Shown here: in pieces, positions 21,935 through 32,312 of the stretch | Layout of the letters: the number at the start of each line of letters is the position of its first letter | Numbering within the stretch: position 1 is the stretch's first letter | Source of the DNA: Inonotus obliquus | Lineage: Eukaryota > Basidiomycota > Agaricomycetes > Hymenochaetales > Hymenochaetaceae | NCBI GenBank assembly: GCA_032164295.1 | Contig: JAJHTX010000007.1 | Coordinates: 496,001-560,000, forward strand | DNA: 64,000 nt | Direction of reading: 5' to 3' | The notes under the pieces: generated by a model | What the model was told of the DNA's origin: nothing | Seen by the model: only the letters and a program-made list of their open reading frames with translations | Databases searched by the model: none | Made by a program: the position numbers and the translations under genes

Positions 21935-23246
21935 ATGGTGAGCATAGTCTTGGTTTTATTCCCGAAATTACTCACTAACACCATGAACCTATATACTAGA
22001 GACCAATCTTACTCCAAGGCGAGCAGTCAACTTCGATTATCTTTTCAAAAAAGTTACTGACATTTCCGTACTTCATCAGGACACGAGCGTTCATTGACGC
22101 AGATTAAATTCAACAAGGAGGGCGACCTTCTATTCTCTTGCTCGAAAGACCAACTCATTAATGTCTGGTTCTCTGATAATGGCGAGCGACTGGGAACGTA
22201 TGATGGGCATAATGGGGCTGTTTGGACAATTGATGTTGATGGTACACACAGTTCTTCGCTCTAGACGTGCTGATAATAATGAATATCGTGCTCCTAGGTG
22301 ACTCCAAATTCCTCGTCTCTGGTTCCGCAGACAACATGATGAAGCTTTGGGAGGTTGCGACGGGAAAATGTCTATACACATGGGAATTTCCAACGGCAGT
22401 AAAGCGCGTGGCGTTCAGTCCGGATGGAGAGCAGATTGTGTGCATCACAGAGCAGCGGATGGGGTACCAGTCAGCTATCCGGATATTCAACATCAACCGG
22501 GAGGGTGATGGCACAAATCGTATGCTTTGCCTCTGTTAAGGACATTTTGGCCACGACGCTGACGCGCTTTCGTTGCAGAATCCGAGGAACCTGTATCGAT
22601 GTTTAACCCGATTGGTTCAAAACCAACCGTTTGCACGTTCGGTGTCACGCCAGCGCAAATACTCACAGGGCATGAATCTGGCAAAGTGGCACTCTTCGAT
22701 TCAAAAACGGGCGAGGAAGTGCTCAACAACGAGCGTGCGCACGGTGAAGTTGTCACTGATCTGCAACTGTCCCCGGATCGGACATACTTCATCACCAGCA
22801 GCAAAGACAAGACTGCACGTCTTCACGATACACGGACCCTAAGGGTATTCAAGACGTACGCAACGGAGACCCCGCTGAACAGTGCCGCTATTGCGCCCGG
22901 GAAGCCATATGTCCTGCTTGGGGGTGGACAAGATGCGATGAGCGTTACGACAACTTCGTCACGGCAAGGAAAGTTTGAGACAAGATTTTGGCATAAGATC
23001 TTCGAGGAGGAACTTGGGAGGGTAAAGGGGCATTTCGGGCCCGTCAACACGTACGCATGACATCTTTCGTTGTTTGGTTTGGTTTGTTTGTTTGTTTGTT
23101 TAGTTTAACCTTCTTCCAGGCTGGCCGTTCATCCGTCAGGGAAGTGCTACGCATCAGGTGGGGAAGACGGCTTCGTCCGGGTACATCATTACGACGAAAG
23201 CTATTTCAAAGCGAAACCTTACGGAGACCTTGAGATAGAGGACTAG
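21935..23246 (+). CDS. TIF34: Translation initiation factor eIF3 subunit i
   Basis: WD-repeat subunit i of eIF3, which scaffolds pre-initiation complex assembly with subunits b and g. Exons: 21935-21937, 22000-22018, 22080-22241, 22298-22519, 22579-23050, 23120-23246; 334 residues. The first coding exon is just the ATG, and the next encodes MRPILLQG together with it. The second intron has a GC donor (GCGAGC). The product has seven WD-like blades: [68 protein letters not shown], and a C-terminal [16 protein letters not shown]. The family motif GQDAM and the sequence [17 protein letters not shown] match fungal Tif34. Exon phases are all consistent. Confidence 0.95.
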
Positions 23247-25308
23247 GTCCTAGCTTCGTCTCCTTTCGGGTTGCAACCACCCCCACGTCTCCCGTCTCCC
23301 GTCTCCCCCGCTCTTCCCACACCCGGGGTAATCCTGTCATTTTGACGAACAATAAAACGAGATAAGGCCACATAGGCTTGCTAAGATCATATCCAGACGT
23401 CTCCCCATCCCGATGTTTGACACGATCACCACCTCGCCCGCCCGCATTCCACACTGTGTTCCTGAGTTCATGTTCTGTCGATATGTCACCTACATAGATG
23501 TATATTCCACTCCACAATAACCTTCCATTTGCATCCGTCGGGCCTTTTTCACAAATCAATGTTGTTGGAGTACGGTGATGTTGATATCCCATGACGCCTT
23601 GGAAGACGCACACGAGAGATGCAGGTCTGATCTCGACACACTTACTTTGGGCTACTATTCTATTCAAAGTTTAGGTGGTTCCGCGTGAGTTCCGTGCGAT
23701 GGTACCTCAAGGAACGTCAGAATGCGGAATCTCGCAACGCTACAAAAACGATTCGGAGCCTGCTCGCTTATCTTAGTTGCCCGGCAGCTTTTACGCTATT
23801 ATAAACTGTGGGTCACGACAGAATTTTGTGAGTCTTCCATGACTTCGGAGGCAATTCAACTAATGGTGGAAATTTTCGCCCCCGCACGTCCTTTCAAGTC
23901 AGGTTTATTTCAGGGGAGTGGTTACACTCTGAGTTTGACTCAGCATCGTCTCCTTTTTCAATAAGTATTTGGAGCTGCAGAACCCTCTGAGGAAGATTGA
24001 GAAAGCCCGATGCTCCAAGCTAGTCACAAATCCGCAGTAGCAAGAGTAGCAGTGCAACCGGGTAAGATTTTTCAATAAGCTCCATGCGATAAACGAATGT
24101 TCCGAAACCTCATTCGTGGGCTTCAATTCTTCTAACACCGGTATCTCGACAAAAGTATATCATCACATTCCTTCAGTACTATTCTCACGCTGTTGTTCTT
24201 CGCATTGACTCACTGCGGATCGGATTGGAAGGTAGTGGACTGAGTCTTCGAAGTCGTTATTCGTTAAATGATCCATCGTCGGCTTCGGCTTGATTAATAC
24301 CGAACAAATTAGGAGGTAGGAGATTTCAAAGATACGGTGAGTACCGCTAATTCCTGACTTATGCTACTGTTGCCACATCAGTGATTCCCGCATTAGGGGC
24401 GATCACGGATTGCCGCCGGGTCCCCTATTATTATCGCCACCACCATCGACCTCTCTGGGGGAGAATTTGGAACGAGTATTCCCACGGATTGCCAGGGCCA
24501 CCTGGAGTCACAAGCCGGGCATAACAAGCTCACGGATCGACTAGACGAGTACGATCTTTAAGGAGTATACCCAATTACATACCCACTCTGTTCTATACTC
24601 GGATGCATGCGCTTCCCAACACAACTAGGCGGTACTGGCTATTCTTGTTATCTCAACCCTTCTCCATCCGCCTCCACCTGTACGTTTGTCACAGCCATTG
24701 CTAGCTTCTTCTCATATTGATGTTTCCTCTCTGATGTCAGATGGGGCTGGAGCAATAGCGACTGCGCACCGCGCGATGGGAAACTCGGAACCTTGTTCCT
24801 TCCAGGTCTTCTGAGCTGTGGACTCCTTCGAAGTCCTACACAGTGCTAGTAATCAAGCATGAAGGCAAAACCCTCTTCACGCGGACTTCCCTGCAAGGCT
24901 CTTCACATGTGGCCCGGATCATCGTCTTCTGTGACTGTGAGAGTGACTCCGTGGAAAGCGTGGAGCTGGTGACTCTGTCCGAATAAGCATATGCGTGCAG
25001 TTCTTGTGGTGTGATACTATTGACGGCTCCCGGAAACAACTTCTTTTGTTGTCTCCTAGGAGCAAGCGACTACCCGAATAGCGACAACCTTCTCATATTT
25101 ACCCTAATTGGCTTCCTCTGAGTCCTGGAGCCATCACTTAGCTTACGCCTACCTGACGCAACTTCCTACGCTTCTGCCTTATATAAAGTAGTCTGTCTGT
25201 TCTACTATCCTGTCTTCATCCAACAACCTTACCCCATTGATTCATCTTCACCTTTTAACAGTCTTCAAAACGGGTTGCACACCATCTAGACTCTTCTCTA
25301 ATAGCAGT
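23247..25308. other. 2-kb gap without a supportable gene
   Basis: From the eIF3i stop to the protease start I see no conserved frame. A pyrimidine-rich stretch lies at about 23275-23325. The last 150 bp are likely the protease promoter, with TATATAAAG-like sequence near 25180. Confidence 0.5.
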
Positions 25309-26795
25309 ATGACGCACCATAAACACGTCGTCATCAAAGCTCTACCCATCAAAGCCCACCTCTCCAAAGGTGGCGGAGACGCAAAGCAAATCCTCGCCGT
25401 TGACCGTGCACGTATTGCCAAATTTGCTACAGGTCATTCGCCGCATGGTCCGGCGGTGAAACATGATAAGGCGCTAAAGGCGCTTGTACTTGCGAGAAAG
25501 CCATTCACGAGCGCGGATGAGACGAGTGTGGATGTTACGGATGCGGTTGTTACTTATACCATGCAAGTTGGTGTTGGGTCGCCTGCTACTGACTATACGC
25601 TCCTGCAAGTATTTCTCAAGAAACGTCCGTACATGTATCACGTTATACTGACGACGGTGCTGATTAGGATTGATACCGGAAGTAGCAACACCTGGGTAGG
25701 CGCAGATAAGAAATACGCGAAGACCTCCACGTCAAAGGATACTGGAAGAACTATCCAGGTCTCTTATGGTTCCGGTTCTTTCAGCGGTGAAGAGTACACG
25801 GATAAGGTCACCCTTGGTGATGGGCTCGCCATTGAACAACAGGGCATTGGTGTCTCTCGCACAGCACAGGTAATCGTTTAGCCGAATATCCTGACATCCC
25901 ATACAAATTATTGCGTATACTATATAGGGCTTCGATGGCGTTGACGGCATCCTTGGCATCGGACCCGTCGATTTGACGGAGGGTACCGTCAAAGGCGGCG
26001 CACCCGTACCTACAATTACGGACAACCTTTTCTCTCAAGGAACGATTCCGACAGAGTCTATTGGGATTAGCTATAATCCTACTACTGGCTCTGGTTCCGC
26101 AACGAGCTTAATGAATGGAGAGCTGACTTTTGGTGGAACTGATTCGTCAAAGTTTACGGGGGAGATTACTTATGTGCCAATTACATCTACGAGCCCTGCT
26201 TCTGCGTATTGGGGTATCGATCAGGTGAGTACATTCTAATTTCGTCCTAGTAGGATATTGATGGACTAATAACGTTTGAACCTCAGTCAATCACATATGG
26301 AAACTCGCGAACACCTATCCTTAATACAACAGCAGGGATCGTCGACACCGGAACAACCCTCCTCTACCTCGCAACTGACGCTTTCAAAGCCTATCAACAA
26401 GCAACAGGAGCAACTCTAGACCAAGCAACAGGTCTCCTCAAACTCTCGTCCCGCGAATTCTCCAACCTCCAAAGTCTCTTCTTCCACATGGGTGGAACGA
26501 CTTTCGAGTGGACTCCTAATGCACAAATCTGGCCGAGGTCTTTGAATAGTCAACTCGGTGGCGATGAGGACTCTATCTATCTTGTCGCTGCGGATAATGG
26601 GACGAATAGCGGTCAGGGACTTGATTTTATAAATGGTTTTGTTTGGCGTATGTGTCTTTTATTACGTTTTATCATAGCCTGAGGCTGATTTTTATTATTC
26701 GATTTGTAGTCCAACGCTTCTATACCGTTTTCGATACGACGAACTCACGCATTGGAATTGCAACGACAGAGTTCACTGACGTAGAGACGAACTAA
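25309..26795 (+). CDS. Aspartic protease, polyporopepsin-like (family A1)
   Basis: Pepsin-fold endopeptidase. Exons: 25309-25604, 25668-25869, 25928-26224, 26287-26647, 26710-26795; 413 residues. Both catalytic motifs are present, IDTGSSNTW and IVDTGTTLLY, and the flap YGSGSFSG. GFDGVDGILGIGPVDLT, SPASAYWGI and NAQIWPR match Irpex lacteus polyporopepsin. The first intron has a GC donor (GCAAGT); only that reading joins TLL to IDTG in frame. About 85 residues of propeptide precede the mature part (TYTMQVGVGSP). From the only ATG, the N-terminus (MTHHKHVVIKALPIKAHLS) is not a signal peptide, so either an upstream signal exon was missed or the enzyme is intracellular. A fragment of duplicated SEN54 follows downstream. 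Confidence 0.93.
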
Positions 26796-26954
26796 GTTTC
26801 TTGTCTCTTCATTATCACTTCCTGAACCTCCAACGCGGAAGGAGTCGGAGTTCACCCAACGATCGCTGCCTCTTACCTCTAGGCTCTGTTTCTTGGACAA
26901 TTTTGTGTTATAATATGTTATGCGTCACCTCCTTGCATGACTGCCTTGTTCCAG

Positions 26955-27290
26955 CTCAGGATGTGCAGTCCTTGCTATTGCAAAGCATCAGACTAGCAGA
27001 AGCAGGATATCGAAATTGAATCAAACCTAGGGGCCTCACGTTCGACATCAAGTGCACTAAACATCGCCATTCGCACATGCTCGAGCCTATGCGCAGTATA
27101 CTGCTGTAAATTGCTTCCCTTATCGCCACCATATACACCTTCAGCCGGCTCAAACAATTTTATCACCACGTTTAAGGATGACAGATTTGGCTGCGCCTGG
27201 AGTTGTTAAGGCAGAGAGTCTAGTCCAGTCCGGGCTTCATCGTCTTCATCCGAATATGCTTCCACTTACTCTGGAGCGTCTTGTAAGTTG
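26955..27290 (-). pseudogene. SEN54 5' fragment (unit 0)
   Basis: Diverged copy of the exon 1 / exon 2 junction region of SEN54, in the same orientation as the copy at 32.3-34.0 kb. It matches that copy at 33590-33930 and the intact gene at 54000-54310, for example CTATTGCAAAGCATCAGA and TCGCCACC. The 3' part of SEN54 is missing, and short deletions and stops are present. It is the remnant of a fourth unit of the SEN54-X duplication. Confidence 0.7.
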
Positions 27291-27389
27291 TGAACTGTTT
27301 ATGCCGTTGACCTAGTTTCTCATGGTAGCATAAACCCATCCACTTTGAAGTGAACAGGGACCACGTTTCCTTATGGATGTAGACTTTTC

Positions 27390-28111
27390 GACGGCAAGTG
27401 CCAATCTCCTGGGTGGGATGAGCTCAATGAGCATGGAGGCGGTTGTGGGGGGGGGTCGAGGCCACTGGCAACCAAACGAGACCCGGAGAGGGTGCCACAC
27501 AGTGCAAAGTAGCGCTTTGCGAGAGTTGTTACACTGAAAACTTCGCTTTGCACTCTACACTCCGCAATCTACCCTTGCCTTTCCTTGGCGCAAATTTAGC
27601 ATCACCTACAACAGCAATATTCTCAGAAGCCTGAATGTAATACTTTTGTGATAAAACATCCCTCGACCTCGAGCTCTAAGCATAACTTCGAGTCTTGAAC
27701 CTTACATAATGTACAAGCGAAGAGCTGCAGATGTGGATGTGGAGGGCTTCAGAATGCTCTACTGCTCGCAAAGTAGTTATCTTTGCCCTGACCTGAGTCA
27801 CCTGATCTTGAAGCATATTACGAGGTGTAGCAATGAAGATGACCGGGTAACATCTCCTCTCGCGGGCTGTTGGATCTCATACACACCGAAAGGAAACGTT
27901 CTCATTTGGAAGCGATACCAATAACTTTCCTCTTCTCACCTGGTCTTTCACATTTCCTTAAAGTGAATGAGCCTGATTCTCACCCACCGTTTCGAACGCA
28001 TACTTTGCGCATGCAAAGTAACCATCTGCAAAGCTGGAAGATGATAAAAAGGGCGGTAATCAGCATGCCACCACACGTTAACCCACAAACGTTGCACCAC
28101 CCTCCCAGGCC
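27390..28111 (+). repeat. Conserved upstream block of X1
   Basis: This 0.7-kb block recurs, inverted, at 56430-57130 and in shortened form at 31030-31380. Shared blocks include GGTGCCACACAGTGCAAAGT and TTTGCACTCTACACTC. It carries many GCAAAG/CTTTGC motifs, some as inverted pairs. The last part ends with CATCTGCAAAGCTG (28023-28036), identical before all three X genes, and a 16-codon upstream ORF (28065-28115, starting MPPH) whose TGA overlaps the X1 ATG. Confidence 0.7.
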
Positions 28112-29607
28112 ATGAGTGCAAGTGGTAAGTCAGGTGACAACAAGCGCCGGCGCGGGCGCCCGCCCAAGCCTAAAGATGAAGAAAGAGGGAAGAAACCGAA
28201 GCTTCCACCAAGTAAGCCCTCAGAAAATACAAAATATATTACGCTGATCATTGCATACACAGAGCCACCAAGCACTTTACGGGAGCTTGCTCCAAGTAAG
28301 CCCTCATAAAATACAAGATATATTACGCTGATCCTTGCATACACAGTGCCACCAAGGCAATCACAGGAGCCTCCGGGTAAGCCCTCATAAAATACAAGAT
28401 ATGTTACGCTGATCCTTGCATACACAGAGCCACCAAGGCAACCATGGGAGCTTCCAAGTAAGCCCTCATAAAATACAAGATATGTTACGCTGATCCTTGC
28501 ATACACAGTGCAACCAAGCACTTTACGGCCGCTTGCTCCAAGTAAGCCCTCATAAAATACAAGATATATTACGCTGATCCTTGCATACACAGTGCCACCA
28601 AGGCAATTGCGGGAGCCTCCGAGTAAGCCCTCATAAAATACAAGATATGTTACGCTGATCCTTGCGTACACAGTGCCACCAAGGCAATTGCGGGAGCCTC
28701 CGAGTAAGCCCTCATAAAATACAAGATATGTTACGCTGATCCTTGCATACACAGTGCCACCAAGGCAATCACGGGAGCCTCCAAGTAAGCCCTCATAAAA
28801 TACAAGATATGTTATGCTGATCCTTGCATACACAGTGCCACCAAGGCAATTGCGGGAGCCTCCAAGTAAGCCCTCATAAAATACAAGATATGTTATGCTG
28901 ATCCTTGCATACACAGTGCCACCATGGCAATCACAGGAGCCTCCAAGTAAGCCCTCATAAAATACAAGATATGTTATGCTGATCCTTGCATACACAGTGC
29001 CACCAAGGCAATCACGGGAGCCTCCAAGTAAGCCCTCATAAAATACAAGATATGTTACGCTGATCCTTGCATACACAGATCCCTCCTCTGCCTCTAAACA
29101 AGAATCTGCATCGAGTAAGCTCCCGGTTTCATACGAGATAACTTATTCTGAAAGTCGCTGGCAGTTGCTCACTCAAACACAAGGAACGATATCAGGCCGG
29201 CAGGAGAAATATCCCTGAATGAACAACGAGGCACTGGTATTAATGTATATAACAATGAACGCATAGAATGCCTTAAAGGTTACGGGCCAAATACGACAAG
29301 CTTTGTCGAAGATGATTTCGACAAGAATAGAGTCGTCCTACATGAAGCCGGGAAAGGGTGCACTCTGGTTTTGATTAACAGAAAGACGGGGCATAAAGTG
29401 CTTAAACAACCAAAACGTGATGACAAAGGGTATTGGGTCCTGAAGGCGGTAAGTTTTGCCGAAACGACTTCACGCAGATACGGGATTCTGATTACGTTCC
29501 AGGAGTTCAACAAAGTGATATTCCAGCTTGCGCAATTACCAGCACGCGATGGCATGACACCTGAAGAAGCTTTTAAGCTCGCAGACGATAATATAGTCGT
29601 AGACTAG
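28112..29607 (+). CDS. X1: small unknown protein with mini-exon array
   Basis: Member of a three-copy family I do not recognise. The model has an AT-hook exon 28112-28211 (KRRRGRPPKPK), ten mini-exons inside 28212-29078, exon 29079-29114, and a last exon 29165-29607; 294 residues. Each mini-exon is 30 or 33 nt and in frame, adding a Pro-rich unit such as MPPRQSREPP. The C-terminal domain (GYGPNTTSFVEDDFD, CTLVLINRKTG, RRYGILITFQEFNK, NIVVD) is shared with X2 and X3. No membrane segment or signal peptide is visible. The AT-hook suggests a nuclear DNA-binding protein, an inference from one motif. It is tail to tail with a truncated SEN54 copy. If splicing fails, TAA codons in the introns truncate it to about 65 residues. 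Confidence 0.6.
28212..29078 (+). repeat. Tandem intron/mini-exon minisatellite
   Basis: Eleven near-identical 51-nt stretches, each starting GTAAGCCCTC and ending TGCATACACAG, alternate with ten 30- or 33-nt stretches. Repeat starts are at 28212, 28296, 28377, 28458, 28542, 28623, 28704, 28785, 28866, 28947 and 29028 (spacing 81 or 84). Each 51-mer has a full donor, a CTGAT-like branch site and a CAG acceptor. The related genes X2 and X3 have a single intron of this sequence at the same place. Confidence 0.9.
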
Positions 29608-29819
29608 ACTAATGTGATTAGAGAGTACAGATCGCATTTCGAGAATTACAGCCTCGGCTTCCTGAGATTTGATGTGTGATCGTAGTTCAACGTTCAGTAG
29701 GATTGATTTGCAAACCAACACGAGCAATGTAAATGTATGACAGTTAAGCCTGCGTCCGTAAGGCTTGAGCGTATCGGCCTCACATTTGATCGCAAGCCGA
29801 GTAAGTCTTGTGTGTTTGA

Positions 29820-30535
29820 TCATCCCATTGGCCACTCGTCGAAGGAGCCCTGACAGAATCGGAAACAGCTGATCATTCCCGTGTCGACGGTAGCTACTAC
29901 GATCATTTTTCTTCCCATCTTGAGTAGTTGGAAAGGATTTGGACGTCGAATAGGCCTTCCTTGGCCATATTCATCTCTGAAGCCGATGATCCACCGTATG
30001 AAGCTGCGTAGTCTCATGAAGACCGAACGGCGTATCGTAGTTGGCTGACTTTGAGCGCTCGCATTATTCTTCGTTGATGAGCCCAATGGGGATGTTTGTG
30101 TCATTCTTTTCCGCGGCACTGGCGGAGGAAGCTCAGGAAGCTGCTTAAGAGCTCCTGAAGCGAAGGCATAGGTGTCTTCTGGGCACTTGGCGTCTTATCA
30201 GTTATCTATATCACACTTCTAGATTGTACAATGGCTCACTCAACGACAATAACCGAGAATTCAGGAGGTGGGGAGCGGTCTTGCGGTATGGAATAACAGG
30301 CTTGTAGAGATGGAAGAAGACCTCGTAAGGGGAAGGCTGTTTCGCTTGCGTGGGAGCAGCATGGAGATGATGGTGGTAACCGGAAGGGATTGAACGGAGA
30401 GAGGAGAATAGCGAAGCTAAATGAGAGTGAGATCAAATCCGGAGTATGTAGTAAAGAGGACACACTGACAATATGACAAGATTCAGGGGACTCCACCAAT
30501 CCACCTTGCGAGAGGACCACGAGAAAAGACGTCTA
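29820..30535 (-). pseudogene. SEN54 3' fragment (unit 1)
   Basis: Copy of the end of SEN54 exon 3 (PSPC-rich part ending FSVIVVE) and of exon 4 (PRKRMTQTSPLGSSTKNN to FDEWPMG). A short deletion near 30150 removes part of LCVLFEQLP. Similarity to the intact gene stops abruptly at about 30535, equivalent to 54855, so the 5' two thirds are missing. It is therefore not a functional endonuclease subunit. Confidence 0.85.
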
Positions 30536-31029
30536 GGCGAGTGGGACTTGCGGTCGGCAGGGGTGACAGCATTGTTCGATCAGAGTAGCTAAGAGATGAT
30601 GACGATGCGGCATGGGATTAGCCTGTTAGCGAGTTCGTCCTAAGAGACTGGGATGATTGAAAAGCTGAGCAGGAGCCCGACTTGGTTCAGAGCTAGGCTT
30701 TTGATACCACCCTCTGCTCCGATACACGTCGAGTTGGACTGTTGGTTGGGGTTGACCGACGCATGATTCGGTTGCAGTTGCGGTGGCATCAGGTCTACGA
30801 CGCGTCTTTTAGCCATTACTTCAACAGAGAAGAGCGATAGGGAGAATGTTAATGGTATACATAGCTTTGTGAACTACGTGGCGTAAGGATGGAAACTTTG
30901 CAATGAAGACTGCTAGCTATGAGGTGACGCGTCGGAGGTGGTGGTAGGAACGAAAGCAGCCTGCGGCTGGCTTGCCACACCCGATTGTCCAAACCTGAAT
31001 ATTTGTGAAACTCTTGTGGATCTTACTAT
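30536..31029. other. Unique sequence replacing SEN54 5' part
   Basis: No similarity to the SEN54-X units. A 58-codon ORF on the minus strand (30816-30640, starting MAKRRVVDLMPP) is the only notable frame, but nothing supports it as a gene. Confidence 0.35.
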
Positions 31030-31380
31030 GTAAGACAACCAGGGACTTCAGAATACTCCATGTACAGTAGTTTGCTTTACCCTCACCTGGAAGCATATTA
31101 CCTATTCGAGATATAGTCCGAAGTAACAGTGAGATGACCAGGTCATTGCACACACAGTGCTTGAATCCTCCTCTCTTGGGCTCATACTGGAAGGAAACAT
31201 TCTCATTTAGAAATGAAACCAAGCCAGTGAAAGTGAATAGTCCTGATTCTCACCCAAATCTTCATGCTTGACACGTGCAAAGTAATCATCTGCAAAGCTG
31301 AAAGGTTGTAAAAGGAGTGCCAGTCAACATGCCACCACACGCACATACTCCCATCGCCACCCTCAGACCATCCCTGGTCC
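31030..31380 (+). repeat. Conserved upstream block of X2
   Basis: Shorter version of the block upstream of X1 and X3. It keeps CATCTGCAAAGCTG at 31287-31300 and a 20-codon upstream ORF (31329-31391, starting MPPHAHTP) that overlaps the X2 start. Confidence 0.7.
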
Positions 31381-32136
31381 ATGACCATTGAAGGTATCAT
31401 ACGCCGTTGCACTGGCACTAATAACACAAAAGGAAAGATCGGGATGTGCGACGACAAGAAACAGTCTACTAGTACTGGTACATCAGAGCCAAACCGCAAG
31501 AAGCCTAAGGACGCAACAAAACGTACGCCCTCAGAAAATGCAAGTTATGTTACGCTGAAATTCACTGATCCTTGCATACACAGATACCTCTGAACATAGA
31601 TCTGTATCGAGTAAGCTCTTGGTTTCATATGAAATAACTCATTCTGAAAGTCGGTGGCACTTGTTCACTCAGATGCCTCGACTGCATGGAAATATGCAAC
31701 TAAAGATATCAGAAGCAGTTTTGGAAAAATAAACCTGAATAGGGAACGAGGCACTGGTATCAGTAAATGTGACATTAAACGCATAGAATACTTTATAGGT
31801 TTCGGGCCACACAAGACAGATTTTCACGATGATGCTTTTGCCGGAGGAAAAGTCGTCATATATGAAGCCAATGTAGGGTACACTCTGGTTTTGATTAACA
31901 GAGGGACAGGAGAAAAAACGCCTAAATATCCAAAATATGATTACAAAGGGTATTACAAACTGATAGCGGTAAGTTCTACCGAAGCGACTCCACGCAGATG
32001 CGAGATCCCAACTACATTCCAGGTGTTCCGTAAAGATGTATTCAAACTTGCGCAAGTACCGCCAAGCAAGGACATGTCACTGATCCCCATAGACGTGGTC
32101 TTCGAGCTTGCAGACATGAATATAGTCGTAGACTAA
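31381..32136 (+). CDS. X2: small unknown protein
   Basis: Intact member of the X family. Exons 31381-31522, 31584-31610 and 31673-32136 give 210 residues. The first intron (GTACGC donor, CATACACAG acceptor) is the single-copy equivalent of the repeated intron of X1. The second uses an acceptor about 8 nt further on than X1, because the X1-type CAG reads CAC here. The N-terminus is basic (EPNRKKPKDATKR) but lacks the X1 AT-hook. The shared C-terminal domain reads GFGPHKTDFHDDAFAGG, YTLVLINRGTGEK, RRCEIPTTFQVFRKDVFKLA and NIVVD. It is tail to tail with a broken full-length SEN54 copy. Function unknown. Confidence 0.65.
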
Positions 32137-32312
32137 TGTAATTGAGGAGCACAGATCGTTTTCTGCGATTAGCGCTTCGGATACGCCAGATTCGGATGTG
32201 TAAGCATAGGTTAAAGTCCAATATAATGATTTGCCGATTGTTACAGCTAAGATTGCAGCCGGAAGGTATGGCAAATCAGCCTTACGATTGATCCTGACTT
32301 GAGCACATTATG

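Noticed and set aside
28078..29076. 332-codon minus-strand ORF with 27-residue repeats
   Set aside because: It is antisense to the intron/mini-exon array; an 81-bp period keeps any frame open. Start and end coincide with the array and the plus-strand signals explain the sequence better.
30640..30816. 58-codon minus-strand ORF starting MAKRRVVDLMPP
   Set aside because: Begins with a plausible ATG but has no splice continuation or recognised motif; too little to call a gene.
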